A stretch of 61,038 bases of DNA. It comes from SURF-21 sp964462595 (GTDB lineage Bacteria; Actinomycetota; Geothermincolia; Geothermincolales; RBG-13-55-18). The stretch spans positions 1-61,038 of the forward strand of contig CAYWXM010000066.1 in assembly GCA_964462595.1 (NCBI GenBank), read 5' to 3'. Of the stretch, positions 34,526 to 43,298 are shown one piece after another; position 1 is the first letter of the stretch, and each line of letters starts with the position of its first letter. A program made the translations under genes and the position numbers. The notes below the pieces were generated by a model that was not told the DNA's origin, searched no databases, and saw nothing but the letters and a program-made list of their open reading frames with translations.

Positions 34526-35182
34526 TCAGCGGGAGCTGAGGAAAAGCCTCACCGCGGCCGTGCGCGAGCTGACCTCCAGCTTGCGGTAGATGCCGGACAC
34601 CACCTTCTCGACCGTCTTGGCCGAAACGAACAGGTTGGCGGCTATCTGCTTGTTGCTCAGGCCTTCGCTCATAAGGGAGAGGACGTCGTACTCGCGCGAG
34701 GTCAGCGCCTCCATGGGAGAGGAAGCCCGCGCATCCGGCACCTCGTGCCTCACGGAATCGACTATGGCATCCAGCACTTGCGGGCTGAACACCTTCTCGC
34801 CCTGGCCCGCCCTGCGCACCGCCTCCACCAGCTCCGAAGAGACCACCTTCTTGAGCAGGTATCCGTCGGCGCCGGCATGGAGCGCCTGGTTGACGTATTC
34901 GTAATCCTCGTACATGGAGAGCATGACCACCTTGATCAGAGGATGGGCCGACTTGAGCTGCCTGCATACCTCTATCCCCGACATCCCCGGAAGCTTGATA
35001 TCCAGCACCACCACGTCCGGGACGAGCGCCGCCGCTTTTTCCAGGCACTCGCTCCCGTCCTCCGCTTCACCGACTACGGCGATATCCGCCTGCTTTTCCA
35101 TGAGCGACGCCAGGCCCTCCCTCAATATGGCGTGGTCGTCCGCGAGCAGGACCCTTATCCTGTCCCGCGCCCTGTCGGTCAT
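34526..35182 (-). CDS. NarL/FixJ-type response regulator
   Basis: A 218-residue two-domain regulator. The receiver (1-125) has the acidic pair DD at 15-16, phosphoacceptor Asp61 and conserved Lys in YLLKK; the C-terminal LuxR-type HTH has LTSREYDVLSLMSEGLSNKQIA and SAKTVEKVVSGIYRKL. Directly downstream of the PocR-domain kinase on the same strand (130-bp gap), so they should form one two-component system. Confidence 0.95.
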   Translation of the reverse strand: MTDRARDRIRVLLADDHAILREGLASLMEKQADIAVVGEAEDGSECLEKAAALVPDVVVLDIKLPGMSGIEVCRQLKSAHPLIKVVMLSMYEDYEYVNQALHAGADGYLLKKVVSSELVEAVRRAGQGEKVFSPQVLDAIVDSVRHEVPDARASSPMEALTSREYDVLSLMSEGLSNKQIAANLFVSAKTVEKVVSGIYRKLEVSSRTAAVRLFLSSR

Positions 35183-35312
35183 AGCGCTTCACCCAGCCGT
35201 TCCATGAACCAGAGACCTCCGATGACGACGTGCAGTCCCAAACGGACGCTGCTTAAAGGATAAACGCAAACAGGGGTTTTTTCACGCATCCGGGTGGCCG
35301 GCGACCTCGTTA

Positions 35313-36962
35313 TCACTCCCGGTCTTGAGGCAAGGGGATGTGGACGGCTATAGTCACGCCCCTCTCGCAGCGCGGATACTCCAGGGTCCCGCCTATCTGC
35401 TCCGCCCGCTCGCGCATGTTCACCATCCCCAGGCGGACCTTCCCGTCGTTGCTGGGCTCCTCGGGGCCGTGGCCGTCGTCGCTTATCGTCAGGTCTATGC
35501 CTTTCTTTCCGCGGCTGAAGCGCACCATGGCCCTGCTCGCGCCCGAGTGCTTCACGACGTTATTGACCGCCTCCTGCACTATGCGGTAGAGGTTGATCTT
35601 CACCTCGCCGGGGAGTTCCCCCTCTCCTCCGCTGGCCTGGAGCGAGAACTCGATAGCATGGTCGGCGTTCATGCGACGCAGCAGGTTACGCAACGCTTCG
35701 GTGAACCCGAGGTCGTCGAGCAACGGCGGGTGCAGGGATGCCGAGAGGTCGTGCAGCTGCTTCACCACCTGCGAGATGGAGGACGACGCGGACTCGATAT
35801 GCTTTCTCATATCATCGGGCGTCCCGGCCTCGCCGAGGGCAAGCTCCAGGTTGACCAGTGCGTTAGTGAGGTTCTGTCCCGTGTTGTCGTGCAGGTCCCT
35901 CGCGATCGCCGCCCGCTCGCGCTCCTGGATCTCCACGAAGGACTGGAAGAGCGCCTTCAGCTCGACGTTCTTGAACCATAACTCGCGCGTGAGGTCCTTG
36001 TTCTCGTCTATCTGCGCCGAGAGCATGTACTGTTTGAAGCTCATCTCCGTAACCACCTGGGCGATGGCGTTCACCACCGAGAGCAGGAACTCCACCTCCT
36101 CGAGGTTGACGTTCCGCACCTGGGAGAGGGAGGCCAGAAGCGGCTCGGGGTCCACGCCCAGCTCCTCCGCAAGCCTGCTGTATTTCTCGGGGTCGGCCGG
36201 CTCCATGAGCGACGCATCCCCGCTGATCATCCCGACCATCTCCCCCCCAAGGATGAGGGGGGCGTCGAAGCAGATGAATCCCGCGTGGCATATGCGCACC
36301 TTCGGTTTCATGGTCTTCTTGAGCTCAGCCAGTCCGTCAATGGAGGATTCGTAACACCTTATAACGCCCTCCAGGGAGTCTATGATGAGCTTACAGTGCT
36401 TGCCGCCGGCCACACTCACCACCACCGGCATGCTGTTCATATCCAGTATCCACAGGCGCACGCCCGTTATCCCGGCCAGCTCGTCCACCAGCTCCTGCAG
36501 GTATTCCACGTCCAGGATCTCGGTGAAAGCCTTGTCCCGCAACCGCAGCGGGCTTATGAGATCCGAATAGGAATCCGGCAGCGAGAGGATGCCTATCTTC
36601 TGCATGAAAACCCCTACCCCCATGGTCCACAACTCCATGAACGGCAGGAGCGTGTCCAGCCTGAGCTTGTTCTCGCGCGCCATGGACAGGAAGAGCTTCC
36701 CGAATTCCTCCGGATTGCTCACGTGCTTGAAGTCCTCGAGGTGACGTGGATCCGCGAAGTGGATATCGAAAAGCGGCTTGGCGCCGGCGGGGTCTACGAG
36801 GGATATCTTCCCGCCCCGTTTCTCCCCCGCCGCGCATCCCCCGGGCGCCGAAACCCGCATCACGGCCCCGTCCCTGATCGGCTCCAGGGCGGAACTTATA
36901 GGGCTGTCAGGGCTTATGAAAAGCTGCTTTGCCAGGTCCTCGATGAGTGTTTGTACCGTCAT
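35313..36962 (-). CDS. Cytosolic PocR-domain sensor histidine kinase (NarX/DesK type)
   Basis: A 549-residue kinase with no membrane helix. The middle region (about 150-310) is a PocR sensory domain, visible by LKKTMKPKVRICHAGFICFD and GGEMVGMISGD with Cys225. A coiled linker leads to HisKA_3 (ERERAAIARDLHDNTGQNL, phospho-His358) and a HATPase with VQEAVNNVVKHSGA and DDGHG. PocR domains are known from propanediol/cobalamin regulation and are thought to bind small hydrocarbon-like ligands. A perfect ATTATA/TATAAT -10 lies at 37005-37000 without a -35. The gene begins 340 bp after the end of the benzoyl-CoA-reductase-like cluster. Confidence 0.93.
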   Translation of the reverse strand: MTVQTLIEDLAKQLFISPDSPISSALEPIRDGAVMRVSAPGGCAAGEKRGGKISLVDPAGAKPLFDIHFADPRHLEDFKHVSNPEEFGKLFLSMARENKLRLDTLLPFMELWTMGVGVFMQKIGILSLPDSYSDLISPLRLRDKAFTEILDVEYLQELVDELAGITGVRLWILDMNSMPVVVSVAGGKHCKLIIDSLEGVIRCYESSIDGLAELKKTMKPKVRICHAGFICFDAPLILGGEMVGMISGDASLMEPADPEKYSRLAEELGVDPEPLLASLSQVRNVNLEEVEFLLSVVNAIAQVVTEMSFKQYMLSAQIDENKDLTRELWFKNVELKALFQSFVEIQERERAAIARDLHDNTGQNLTNALVNLELALGEAGTPDDMRKHIESASSSISQVVKQLHDLSASLHPPLLDDLGFTEALRNLLRRMNADHAIEFSLQASGGEGELPGEVKINLYRIVQEAVNNVVKHSGASRAMVRFSRGKKGIDLTISDDGHGPEEPSNDGKVRLGMVNMRERAEQIGGTLEYPRCERGVTIAVHIPLPQDRE

Positions 36963-37033
36963 CGCATCTTACGCTCCGTTTGGCTCCATCCCTTACTCGA
37001 TTATACGTCAAGTCCTGGCGCCGCGGCCCTGGA

Positions 37034-37062
37034 GGCCTTGGGGTCACGCCCGGAAATCGGCC
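37034..37062 (+). repeat. Dispersed 29-bp palindromic repeat, type A
   Basis: Copy starting GGCCTTGGGGTCACG and ending TCGGCC, in the 338-bp gap between the kinase and the reductase cluster; the rest of the gap holds no gene I can support. Confidence 0.85.
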
Positions 37063-37300
37063 GGCAGGGTCCGCGAAAGCCATGGTTTTCATGCCGGAAG
37101 CGGCGCCGCCCTTCTCTCGAGAGCTATTTGCCGGCACGCAAGCCGCCGGCCCCCAGGCCTGGAGGGGCTGTCACCGGCCCCCTGCCGGTCATGTCGGGAG
37201 GAACGGATGGGGGGAAACGACCGCGTGCCGCCTGCACGCAAGGCAATGAAGCCCCGGGCTCGGGAACACAGACCGCCACCCCCCCGGCCCGGGCAAGAAC

Positions 37301-38704
37301 CTAACCCACCTCGGAGGCGGGCGTGGTCCTCCTGCGCTTGAGCACGTTGGCCACGAACTCGTCGATCTGCTCGTCCAGCGAACTCATGGGGGTCATGCGC
37401 CTGATCCACGAATCTCCCTGCAGCATGAGCGTGGGTATCTTGTAGCGCCTCATGATCTCGTTGCGCACCACCGAGAACACGCTCCAGGTCTGCTTGCACG
37501 AGTGATGCCCGCAGTAGATGCAGGCGTCCGCGTCCAGCTGCGAGGTCCAGTAGGCGATGTCGTCTATCCACTGCATGGACATGGACTCCGCCCCCACCTG
37601 CCGCGTCATGCCGTATTCCCAGCAGGTGTCGGCCAGCCCGTCTATCATGGTATCCCGGGTGGAAAGGTCGATCGGCTGGAAGAAAAAGGAACCAAGCAGG
37701 TCGCCCAGCACGGTGATCCCCCTCTCCTCCATGCGGTTGAAGAAGCTGTACCAGTCCCAGTAGTAATAGGTATAGATCCAGAAGCAGCGCGCGATCTCCT
37801 CCTCCGCCGGGTAAAGGCCTTTCTCCATCCTCTCCTTCACCGTGTCGATCATCGAGCGCATGATGTCCAGGCCGATATCCGTGCCCCACAGCGCGAAGCG
37901 CACGCCGTAGGCGTAGAGGGTGAACAGGTTGGGGCAGGGGTTGGGCCGCACCTTGCGCAGCTCCCACAGGTCGTAATACATGAGCGTCGCCTCGTTCGCC
38001 CTTGAGAGCACCTCGCGCATCCTGTCCTCGTTCAGCTCCTCGCCCAGGAACTCCTCCATGTCCCGGACCAGGTGGCGGAAGTAGTTGTAGTAGGCCCGCC
38101 TTCCCTTCTGCGAGTTGTCCACCGGCTTGTCCAGCAGGAACTGCGGCACGCCGATATAGCGCGCCACGAACTCGTGTATCTTGGAGTTCGCGTCGCAGCT
38201 CCCGGGGGCGGCGGAGATGACCGCGTCGGGCTCGAAATCGGCGCCGGTGAGCGCGGAGCCCAGCTCGATGGTGTTGGACGAGCACAGGTAATCGGGCAGA
38301 CCCATCCCCATGGCGAAGTCCCAGTACCTCTCGCCCTGGCCTTCCAGCGCGGCGATACCGGCTACCGTGAGCACCTCGCTGGTTAGAGGGTAGGCGTTCT
38401 CGAAACAGTACACGAACTCCGGCGGGAAGTTGAAGGGCACGAGGATGATCTTCTTTCCCTGTTCCTTGGCCTCGCGCGCGCGCTGGAACCACGTGTTGAA
38501 GGCCTTGAGGAAGATGATACCCGTCTTGCGGATGCGCGGCGCCAGCATCGCCCTTATCGACTTGGTCATATCGACGGGCAGCATGTGCAGCACGCCTTCC
38601 ACTTCCTCGTCGCTCATGTCTTCCGGGAAATATTCCAGGAGGCTGAAGACGTTGCATGCCCGGTTGACCAGGCCCTCGAAATCTTCCATTCCCTTTTCTG
38701 CCAT
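37301..38704 (-). CDS. HgdB/BzdO-like 2-hydroxyacyl-CoA dehydratase/benzoyl-CoA reductase large subunit, paralogue 2
   Basis: A 467-residue protein of the HgdB/BcrB/BzdO family. It shares length and long blocks with the product of 40590-41990 (FNFxPExVxCFExAxPxTSEVL, ALEGQGERYWD, CIYCGHHSCKQTW, LQGDSWIRRMTPMS). These proteins hold an oxygen-sensitive [4Fe-4S] cluster and the CoA-ester substrate. Cys-rich site near the C terminus as in its twin. Last gene of the cluster; the gap to the activase gene (280 bp) contains a tandem duplication, so its expression may be separate. Substrate unknown. Confidence 0.9.
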   Translation of the reverse strand: MAEKGMEDFEGLVNRACNVFSLLEYFPEDMSDEEVEGVLHMLPVDMTKSIRAMLAPRIRKTGIIFLKAFNTWFQRAREAKEQGKKIILVPFNFPPEFVYCFENAYPLTSEVLTVAGIAALEGQGERYWDFAMGMGLPDYLCSSNTIELGSALTGADFEPDAVISAAPGSCDANSKIHEFVARYIGVPQFLLDKPVDNSQKGRRAYYNYFRHLVRDMEEFLGEELNEDRMREVLSRANEATLMYYDLWELRKVRPNPCPNLFTLYAYGVRFALWGTDIGLDIMRSMIDTVKERMEKGLYPAEEEIARCFWIYTYYYWDWYSFFNRMEERGITVLGDLLGSFFFQPIDLSTRDTMIDGLADTCWEYGMTRQVGAESMSMQWIDDIAYWTSQLDADACIYCGHHSCKQTWSVFSVVRNEIMRRYKIPTLMLQGDSWIRRMTPMSSLDEQIDEFVANVLKRRRTTPASEVG

Positions 38705-38825
38705 TAGTGCTTCTCCTTATAGTCCGCGCCGTCCTGCGATCCATCCGCGCGCCGCGGTCCTGGCCAAAACGGCGTTCGCCTCTGCGAAGCGACCTCCTTC
38801 GAAAGCTGCGCTGACCTCGCTCGTC

Positions 38826-38989
38826 CGGGATCGCCTCTCCGGCGCCCGCCCGGCAATAAAACTCTAACCACCAGGCCGGAAGCCGGGCGTGACCCCTCGG
38901 CTTTATTCGGGATCGCCTCTCCGGCGCCCGCCAGGCGATAAAACTCTAACCGTCAGGCCGGAAGCCGGGCGTGACCCCTCGGCTTTATT
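38826..38989. repeat. 82-bp tandem duplication carrying two type-B palindromes
   Basis: Bases 38826-38907 and 38908-38989 are near-identical direct copies (few mismatches, in the CGGCAA/AGGCGA and ACCACC/ACCGTC stretches). Each contains one minus-strand copy of the dispersed repeat (38874-38902 and 38956-38984). The second copy covers the stop codon of the activase gene (38985-38987). Confidence 0.9.
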
Positions 38990-39755
38990 CATCCTCGGCG
39001 GACATGGCGGCCCCGATGGCGCAGGCCAGCTGGGGGTTGAAGGGGAAGGGGTGGTATTTGCCCCTTATCTTTTCCCGCGCCGCCCCGGTCACCGAGTCCA
39101 GCTTGGCCACCCCGCCGGTGAAGGTATAATCGTCCTGGAAGCCGAACTTCAGCGCCTGCGATATCATTATCTTTGCCACGGATTCGCATATCCCCGCCAT
39201 GATATCGGCCGGGTCCACTCCCTCGTTCACGTGGGTGATGACCTCGCTCTCCACGAACACGCCGCATTGCGAGCTCACCGACACCTTGTTGGTGGACCGC
39301 GCCGAGACCGCGTCCAGTTCGTCCACGCCGAAACCCAGGGCGTCGGCCATGACGGTGAGGAACTTACCCGAGCCGGAGGCGCACTTGTCGTTGCGCATGA
39401 AATCGACCACCCCTCCGTCCTCGTCCAGCAGGATAGAGGTCACGCTCTGCCCTCCTATGTCCAGGAGCAGGCTCGCCTCGGGCACCAAGCGGCTCACCGC
39501 CTCGCACAGGCACGAGATGTCGTCGCGCTTCACGTCGCCGAACTCCACCATGTCCGCACCGCGCCCGGTGACGCCTATGCCGCCGAGTTCGTCCCGCGTG
39601 ACGCCGGCCGCCGCCAGCACCCCGTCCACCAGGCTCTCCACCTCGTCGGCGATATTGCCGGTGGTGTCGATCACCTCCGCCGCCAGCAGCTCGTCGTCCT
39701 CTATCACCACCGCCTTGGTGAAGAGGCTTCCCACGTCCAGTCCCAGGTACTTCAT
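38985..39755 (-). CDS. BcrD/BzdP-type ATPase activase subunit B
   Basis: A 256-residue ASKHA-fold ATPase of the BcrAD/BadFG/HgdC family that drives electrons into a partner reductase at the cost of ATP. LGLDVGSLFTKAVVI is the phosphate-1 motif, LLLDIGGQSV phosphate-2, NDKCASGSGKFL with Cys125 and SSQCGVFVESEV with Cys164 the ligands of the dimer-bridging [4Fe-4S] cluster, and TGGVAKL the adenosine motif. ATG 39755 overlaps the stop of the preceding activase by one base. Sequence is distinct from subunit A, so a heterodimer is likely. Confidence 0.92.
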   Translation of the reverse strand: MKYLGLDVGSLFTKAVVIEDDELLAAEVIDTTGNIADEVESLVDGVLAAAGVTRDELGGIGVTGRGADMVEFGDVKRDDISCLCEAVSRLVPEASLLLDIGGQSVTSILLDEDGGVVDFMRNDKCASGSGKFLTVMADALGFGVDELDAVSARSTNKVSVSSQCGVFVESEVITHVNEGVDPADIMAGICESVAKIMISQALKFGFQDDYTFTGGVAKLDSVTGAAREKIRGKYHPFPFNPQLACAIGAAMSAEDE

Positions 39756-40543
39756 CAGCTTCCTCCCATGCGCCTGGCCATGATGGCGGCTCCCAGAGCC
39801 CCCACGATCTGCGAGTCGGTGCTGTACTTTATCAGCCTGACGTTGAGCATGCGCTCCAGCTCGGCGCGCACCGCTGTGTTCTTGGCCACGCCGCCGCTCA
39901 TGGTGACCTCTTTCTCCAGACCCACGCGGCGCACCAGGGCGGCCACGCGCTCCGCCATGGCCCGGTTGACCCCGGCGGCTATGTCCGCCTTGTCGTGGCC
40001 CCGCTGCAGGTAATGCAGCACCTCCGTCTCGCAGAAGATGCTGCAGCGGCTGGAGAGTTCCAGCACTTTCTCCGCGTTCAGGGAAACGGTGCCGATCTCG
40101 TCCAGGGTCAGCCCCAGGGTACGCGCCTGCACCTCCAGGAAGCGCCCCGTCCCCGCCGCGCACTTGTCGTTCATGACGAAATCGAGTAGCTCTCCGCCGG
40201 GCCCGATGCGGATGACCTTGGCGTCCTGCCCGCCGATGTCGATCACCGTGCGCGCCTCGGGCACCAGGAACGAGGCCCCTACCCCGTGGCAGGAGATCTC
40301 GCTCATGTTATCCTGCGACAGGCCCTCGGACTGTACCTGTTCGCGCCCGTAGCCCGTGCTCACGCAGAACTTCACCTCGTTCCAGGCGAACCTCTCCTCC
40401 TGGATGAGCATGTCCACCACCGCCTTCGCCGACTGCACGGGGTTGGGCTTTACCCCGATGCTCTTGTAGGCCTGTATGCCCTTGCCGTTGATTATCACGG
40501 CCTGCGCGGTCAGCGACCCCACGTCTATGCCGCCGAAATACAT
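39755..40543 (-). CDS. BcrA/BzdQ-type ATPase activase subunit A
   Basis: A 262-residue ASKHA ATPase. GGIDVGSLTAQAVII (phosphate 1), TVIDIGGQDAKVI (phosphate 2), NDKCAAGTGRFLEV with Cys128, SSRCSIFCETEV with Cys167, and MSGGVAKN (adenosine) are intact. This is the more canonical of the pair. The two activases of similar short length (262 and 256) resemble the Azoarcus-type BzdP/BzdQ arrangement more than the long/short Thauera BcrA/BcrD. 46 bp after the large-subunit gene. Confidence 0.93.
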   Translation of the reverse strand: MYFGGIDVGSLTAQAVIINGKGIQAYKSIGVKPNPVQSAKAVVDMLIQEERFAWNEVKFCVSTGYGREQVQSEGLSQDNMSEISCHGVGASFLVPEARTVIDIGGQDAKVIRIGPGGELLDFVMNDKCAAGTGRFLEVQARTLGLTLDEIGTVSLNAEKVLELSSRCSIFCETEVLHYLQRGHDKADIAAGVNRAMAERVAALVRRVGLEKEVTMSGGVAKNTAVRAELERMLNVRLIKYSTDSQIVGALGAAIMARRMGGS

Positions 40544-40589
40544 CTCCTACCTCCCTCTGCCTTAATACCCCTCTCCCTTGCCACCTTGC

Positions 40590-41990
40590 CTATCCCACCT
40601 TGCGGGTGGGTGTGCCGCTGTTTTTGACCACGTTCTGCACGAACTCCCCGATGGCCTCCTGCAGCACGCTCATGGGCGTCATGCGCCTGATCCACGAATC
40701 GCCCTGCAGTATCAGCGTCGGTATCTTATGCCTCTTCATGAGCTCGCTGCGCACCACCGACGCGCTGCTCCACGTCTGCTTGCACGAATGATGCCCGCAG
40801 TAGATGCAGCAGTCGGCGCCCAGTTGCAGGGACGCCCAGGTCACGTCGTCCAGCCACTGCGCCGACATGGAGCTCGCCCCCATCTGGCGCGTCATGGGCA
40901 TGTTGCGGGCTATCTCGGCCAGCCCCGTGAGCATGGTCTCGCGCGAGGTGAGGTCCACCACCAGCGGGAAGATCAGGTCCAGCCCGTCGCCGAGATGCGT
41001 GATGCCGTTGCGCTCCATCCAGTCGAAAAGCCCGGCCATGTCGAAATAATAGCTGGTGTAGGTCCAGAGGCTGCGGGCCACCTCCCTCTCCGCCGGGTAT
41101 TCCCCCTTCTCCAGCCTCTCCTTGGCGAGGTCCACCATGGACTGCATGATGTCTACCGCTTCCTCCGTGCCCCACATGGTGAACCTCACCGCGTAGACGA
41201 AGAGCGAGAAGAGGTTGGGCACCGGGCAGGGCTTGAACTTGTGCAGGTCCCACAGCTCCCAGTACAGCTCCGAGGCCCGGTTGGCGTTCCCGATGACGTA
41301 TCGCATCCTCTCCTCGTCCAGCTTCTGGCCCAGGAATTCCTCGACCTCCTCCACCATCCTGTTGAAGTACTTGTAATACTGCTTCACGCCCCTCTCGGTG
41401 TTGTCCACCGGTTTCTCCACGAAGATCAGGGGTATGTCCATGTACCTGGCCAGGAACTCGTGGGTCTTGGAGTTGATGTCGCAGGAGCCGTAGCAGTCGG
41501 AGATTATCACGTCCGGCGTGAAATCGGACTCCGTGAGCACCGAGCCCACCTCGATCATGTTCGCCGAGCAGGCGTAGTCCGGCAGCCCCAGGCCCATGGC
41601 ATAGTCCCAGTACCTCTCCCCCTGTCCCTCCAGCGCCATCACCCCCAGGCTGGAGAGCACCTCGCTGGTGACCGGCCAGGCGTCCTCGAAGCAGTGGACG
41701 ACCTCGGGCAGGAAGTTGAAGGGCACCAGGAAAACCTTGCCCCCGCTGCGGCTCGTCTCGTGGGCCTTGTCCAGCCAGTTCTTCATCATCCCGAATATCT
41801 GCATGCTCACCGGGCGGATATGCGGGGCGAGGAAAGTCCCGAAGGTGTTGCGGACGTCGCCCGGTAGGATATGCAGCAGACCCTTCAGCTCCTCCTCGCT
41901 TATATTCTCCGGCATCTTGTCGACGATGGAGAATATCTCGTAGACGCGGTTTATGAGACCCTCGTACGGTTTCATCTCCCTCTGAGCCAT
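40590..41990 (-). CDS. HgdB/BzdO-like large subunit, paralogue 1
   Basis: A 466-residue protein of the 2-hydroxyacyl-CoA dehydratase / benzoyl-CoA reductase family. Cysteines at 100, 141, 166, 170, 394, 395, 398 and 403 include the CIYCGHHSC site near the C terminus. It is clearly paralogous to the 37301-38704 product along its whole length. Position between the BcrC-like subunit and the activases is the normal place for the BcrB/BzdO subunit. ATG 41990 has a GGGGGT box upstream. Substrate unknown. Confidence 0.92.
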   Translation of the reverse strand: MAQREMKPYEGLINRVYEIFSIVDKMPENISEEELKGLLHILPGDVRNTFGTFLAPHIRPVSMQIFGMMKNWLDKAHETSRSGGKVFLVPFNFLPEVVHCFEDAWPVTSEVLSSLGVMALEGQGERYWDYAMGLGLPDYACSANMIEVGSVLTESDFTPDVIISDCYGSCDINSKTHEFLARYMDIPLIFVEKPVDNTERGVKQYYKYFNRMVEEVEEFLGQKLDEERMRYVIGNANRASELYWELWDLHKFKPCPVPNLFSLFVYAVRFTMWGTEEAVDIMQSMVDLAKERLEKGEYPAEREVARSLWTYTSYYFDMAGLFDWMERNGITHLGDGLDLIFPLVVDLTSRETMLTGLAEIARNMPMTRQMGASSMSAQWLDDVTWASLQLGADCCIYCGHHSCKQTWSSASVVRSELMKRHKIPTLILQGDSWIRRMTPMSVLQEAIGEFVQNVVKNSGTPTRKVG

Positions 41991-42012
41991 GGCCCTACCC
42001 CCTTTTTATGGA

Positions 42013-43125
42013 CTATTTCCCCAGCCTCTCGAGGAATGCCTGCACGCGCGTCTTGACGCGCCCCATGTCCGCCTTCGCGCCGTAGTCTTTCTCCAGCACC
42101 AGCACCGGCACGCCCGCCTTCTCCAGGTCCATGCGCAGCGACACCGCCTCCACCCCGTGCAGATCGCAGAACTTGTTGTAGGTGATGATGGCCCCGTCCA
42201 CCCCCGAGCGCTTCGCCGTCTCCAGGATGTAATCGCGGCGCCGCTCGTAGTCGTTGAACATGCGGGGGCAGAAGAGGTGGCCCAGGTAGCGCTCGGCCAG
42301 CAGGCGCAGCAGGTCGTCGCTCTGCCCCTCGCGGTGCCAGAAGGAACGCGAGCCGAAACACAGGGCGTCGGCCGCGATGAAACCCCCGATGCCCTCGATA
42401 TCCTCGATGAGGTCCACCTCGTCGGTGGCGCTGCCCATGATCATCAGCCGCGCCTTGTAACCGCTCACCTTCGCGGCCGCCTTCTCCTCCAGCACCTCGT
42501 CCAGCATGGCCGAGAAGTCCCTGCCCATCATGGAGGAGCCGGTGCACAGCACCTGCATGACCTCGGCCCCGCTTATCGCCGGGGGCAGCTTCTCGCGCAG
42601 GGCGTAGAGCCGCTTCAGCTTCGAGTTCACCTCGTCGTAGGTATCGATGGCCTCGCGCAGCTTATCGTCCGTCACTTCCGTACCCGAGAGCCCCGAGACG
42701 GCATCGCGCATGAGCGCCAGTTCCTCCACGAAGTAGTCCAGGGAATCCTCGCGCAGGAAGTGCGGCACCTTGAGGTAGTGGAAGAAATCGTATTTCTTCA
42801 CGTATTGCCAGTTCTCGAACATGCCCCGCAGGTGGTCGCAGCCGTTGGTCTCGATGAGCCCGTCCAGGAAATCGTACGAGCCCTCCAGCCCCAGCTGCAG
42901 GCATGCGCGGCAGAAACGGCAGTTGAAGCGGGCCAGGTAGGCGTCGCCGAGCTCGGTATCGGGATGTCCGAAGGCCTTGATGCGGTAAGGCAGGATGCCC
43001 GCCGCCTCGATTATCTCCACCGGTGTGGCCACGCAGGAGTAGCCTAGCACCTTGCCTCCCTTTTCCTTCCAGTCGCGCACGTACTCCGTATAGAGGTCCG
43101 TCGACTGTTTTTGCATCGTTCTCAT
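42013..43125 (-). CDS. BcrC/BzdN-like catalytic subunit
   Basis: A 370-residue protein. GYSCVATPVEIIEAAGILPYR (Cys31) and the FNCRFCRACL motif (Cys69, 72, 75), with CDHLRGMFENW (Cys96), are characteristic of the smaller HgdB-family subunit of class I benzoyl-CoA reductases. With the 466-residue protein it would form the catalytic heterodimer that holds [4Fe-4S] clusters and the CoA ester. ATG 43125 has AGGGGGT seven bases upstream. The 173-bp gap to the helical-protein gene is the longest inside the upstream half of the cluster. Confidence 0.92.
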   Translation of the reverse strand: MRTMQKQSTDLYTEYVRDWKEKGGKVLGYSCVATPVEIIEAAGILPYRIKAFGHPDTELGDAYLARFNCRFCRACLQLGLEGSYDFLDGLIETNGCDHLRGMFENWQYVKKYDFFHYLKVPHFLREDSLDYFVEELALMRDAVSGLSGTEVTDDKLREAIDTYDEVNSKLKRLYALREKLPPAISGAEVMQVLCTGSSMMGRDFSAMLDEVLEEKAAAKVSGYKARLMIMGSATDEVDLIEDIEGIGGFIAADALCFGSRSFWHREGQSDDLLRLLAERYLGHLFCPRMFNDYERRRDYILETAKRSGVDGAIITYNKFCDLHGVEAVSLRMDLEKAGVPVLVLEKDYGAKADMGRVKTRVQAFLERLGK

Positions 43126-43298
43126 GTCAAACCCCCTAGGCCATTAACGGGTGTGTTCGCCCTATCCGCTTGGACGCTCTCGGAGATGCCGCAAGCGCCC
43201 GGGGCCGCCTCACCGGCGAAGGCGCCTTCCCGCGGCGGACTCGTCCGGGGCGCCCGCGCTCCCTCCGCTGCATCCGATTTATACGCTGTCACCTTGCC

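Noticed and set aside
36995..37010. Full sigma-70 promoter upstream of the PocR kinase (TTGAC next to TATAAT on the minus strand)
   Set aside because: The TTGAC abuts TATAAT with no spacer, so it cannot be a -35/-10 pair; only the -10 may be real.
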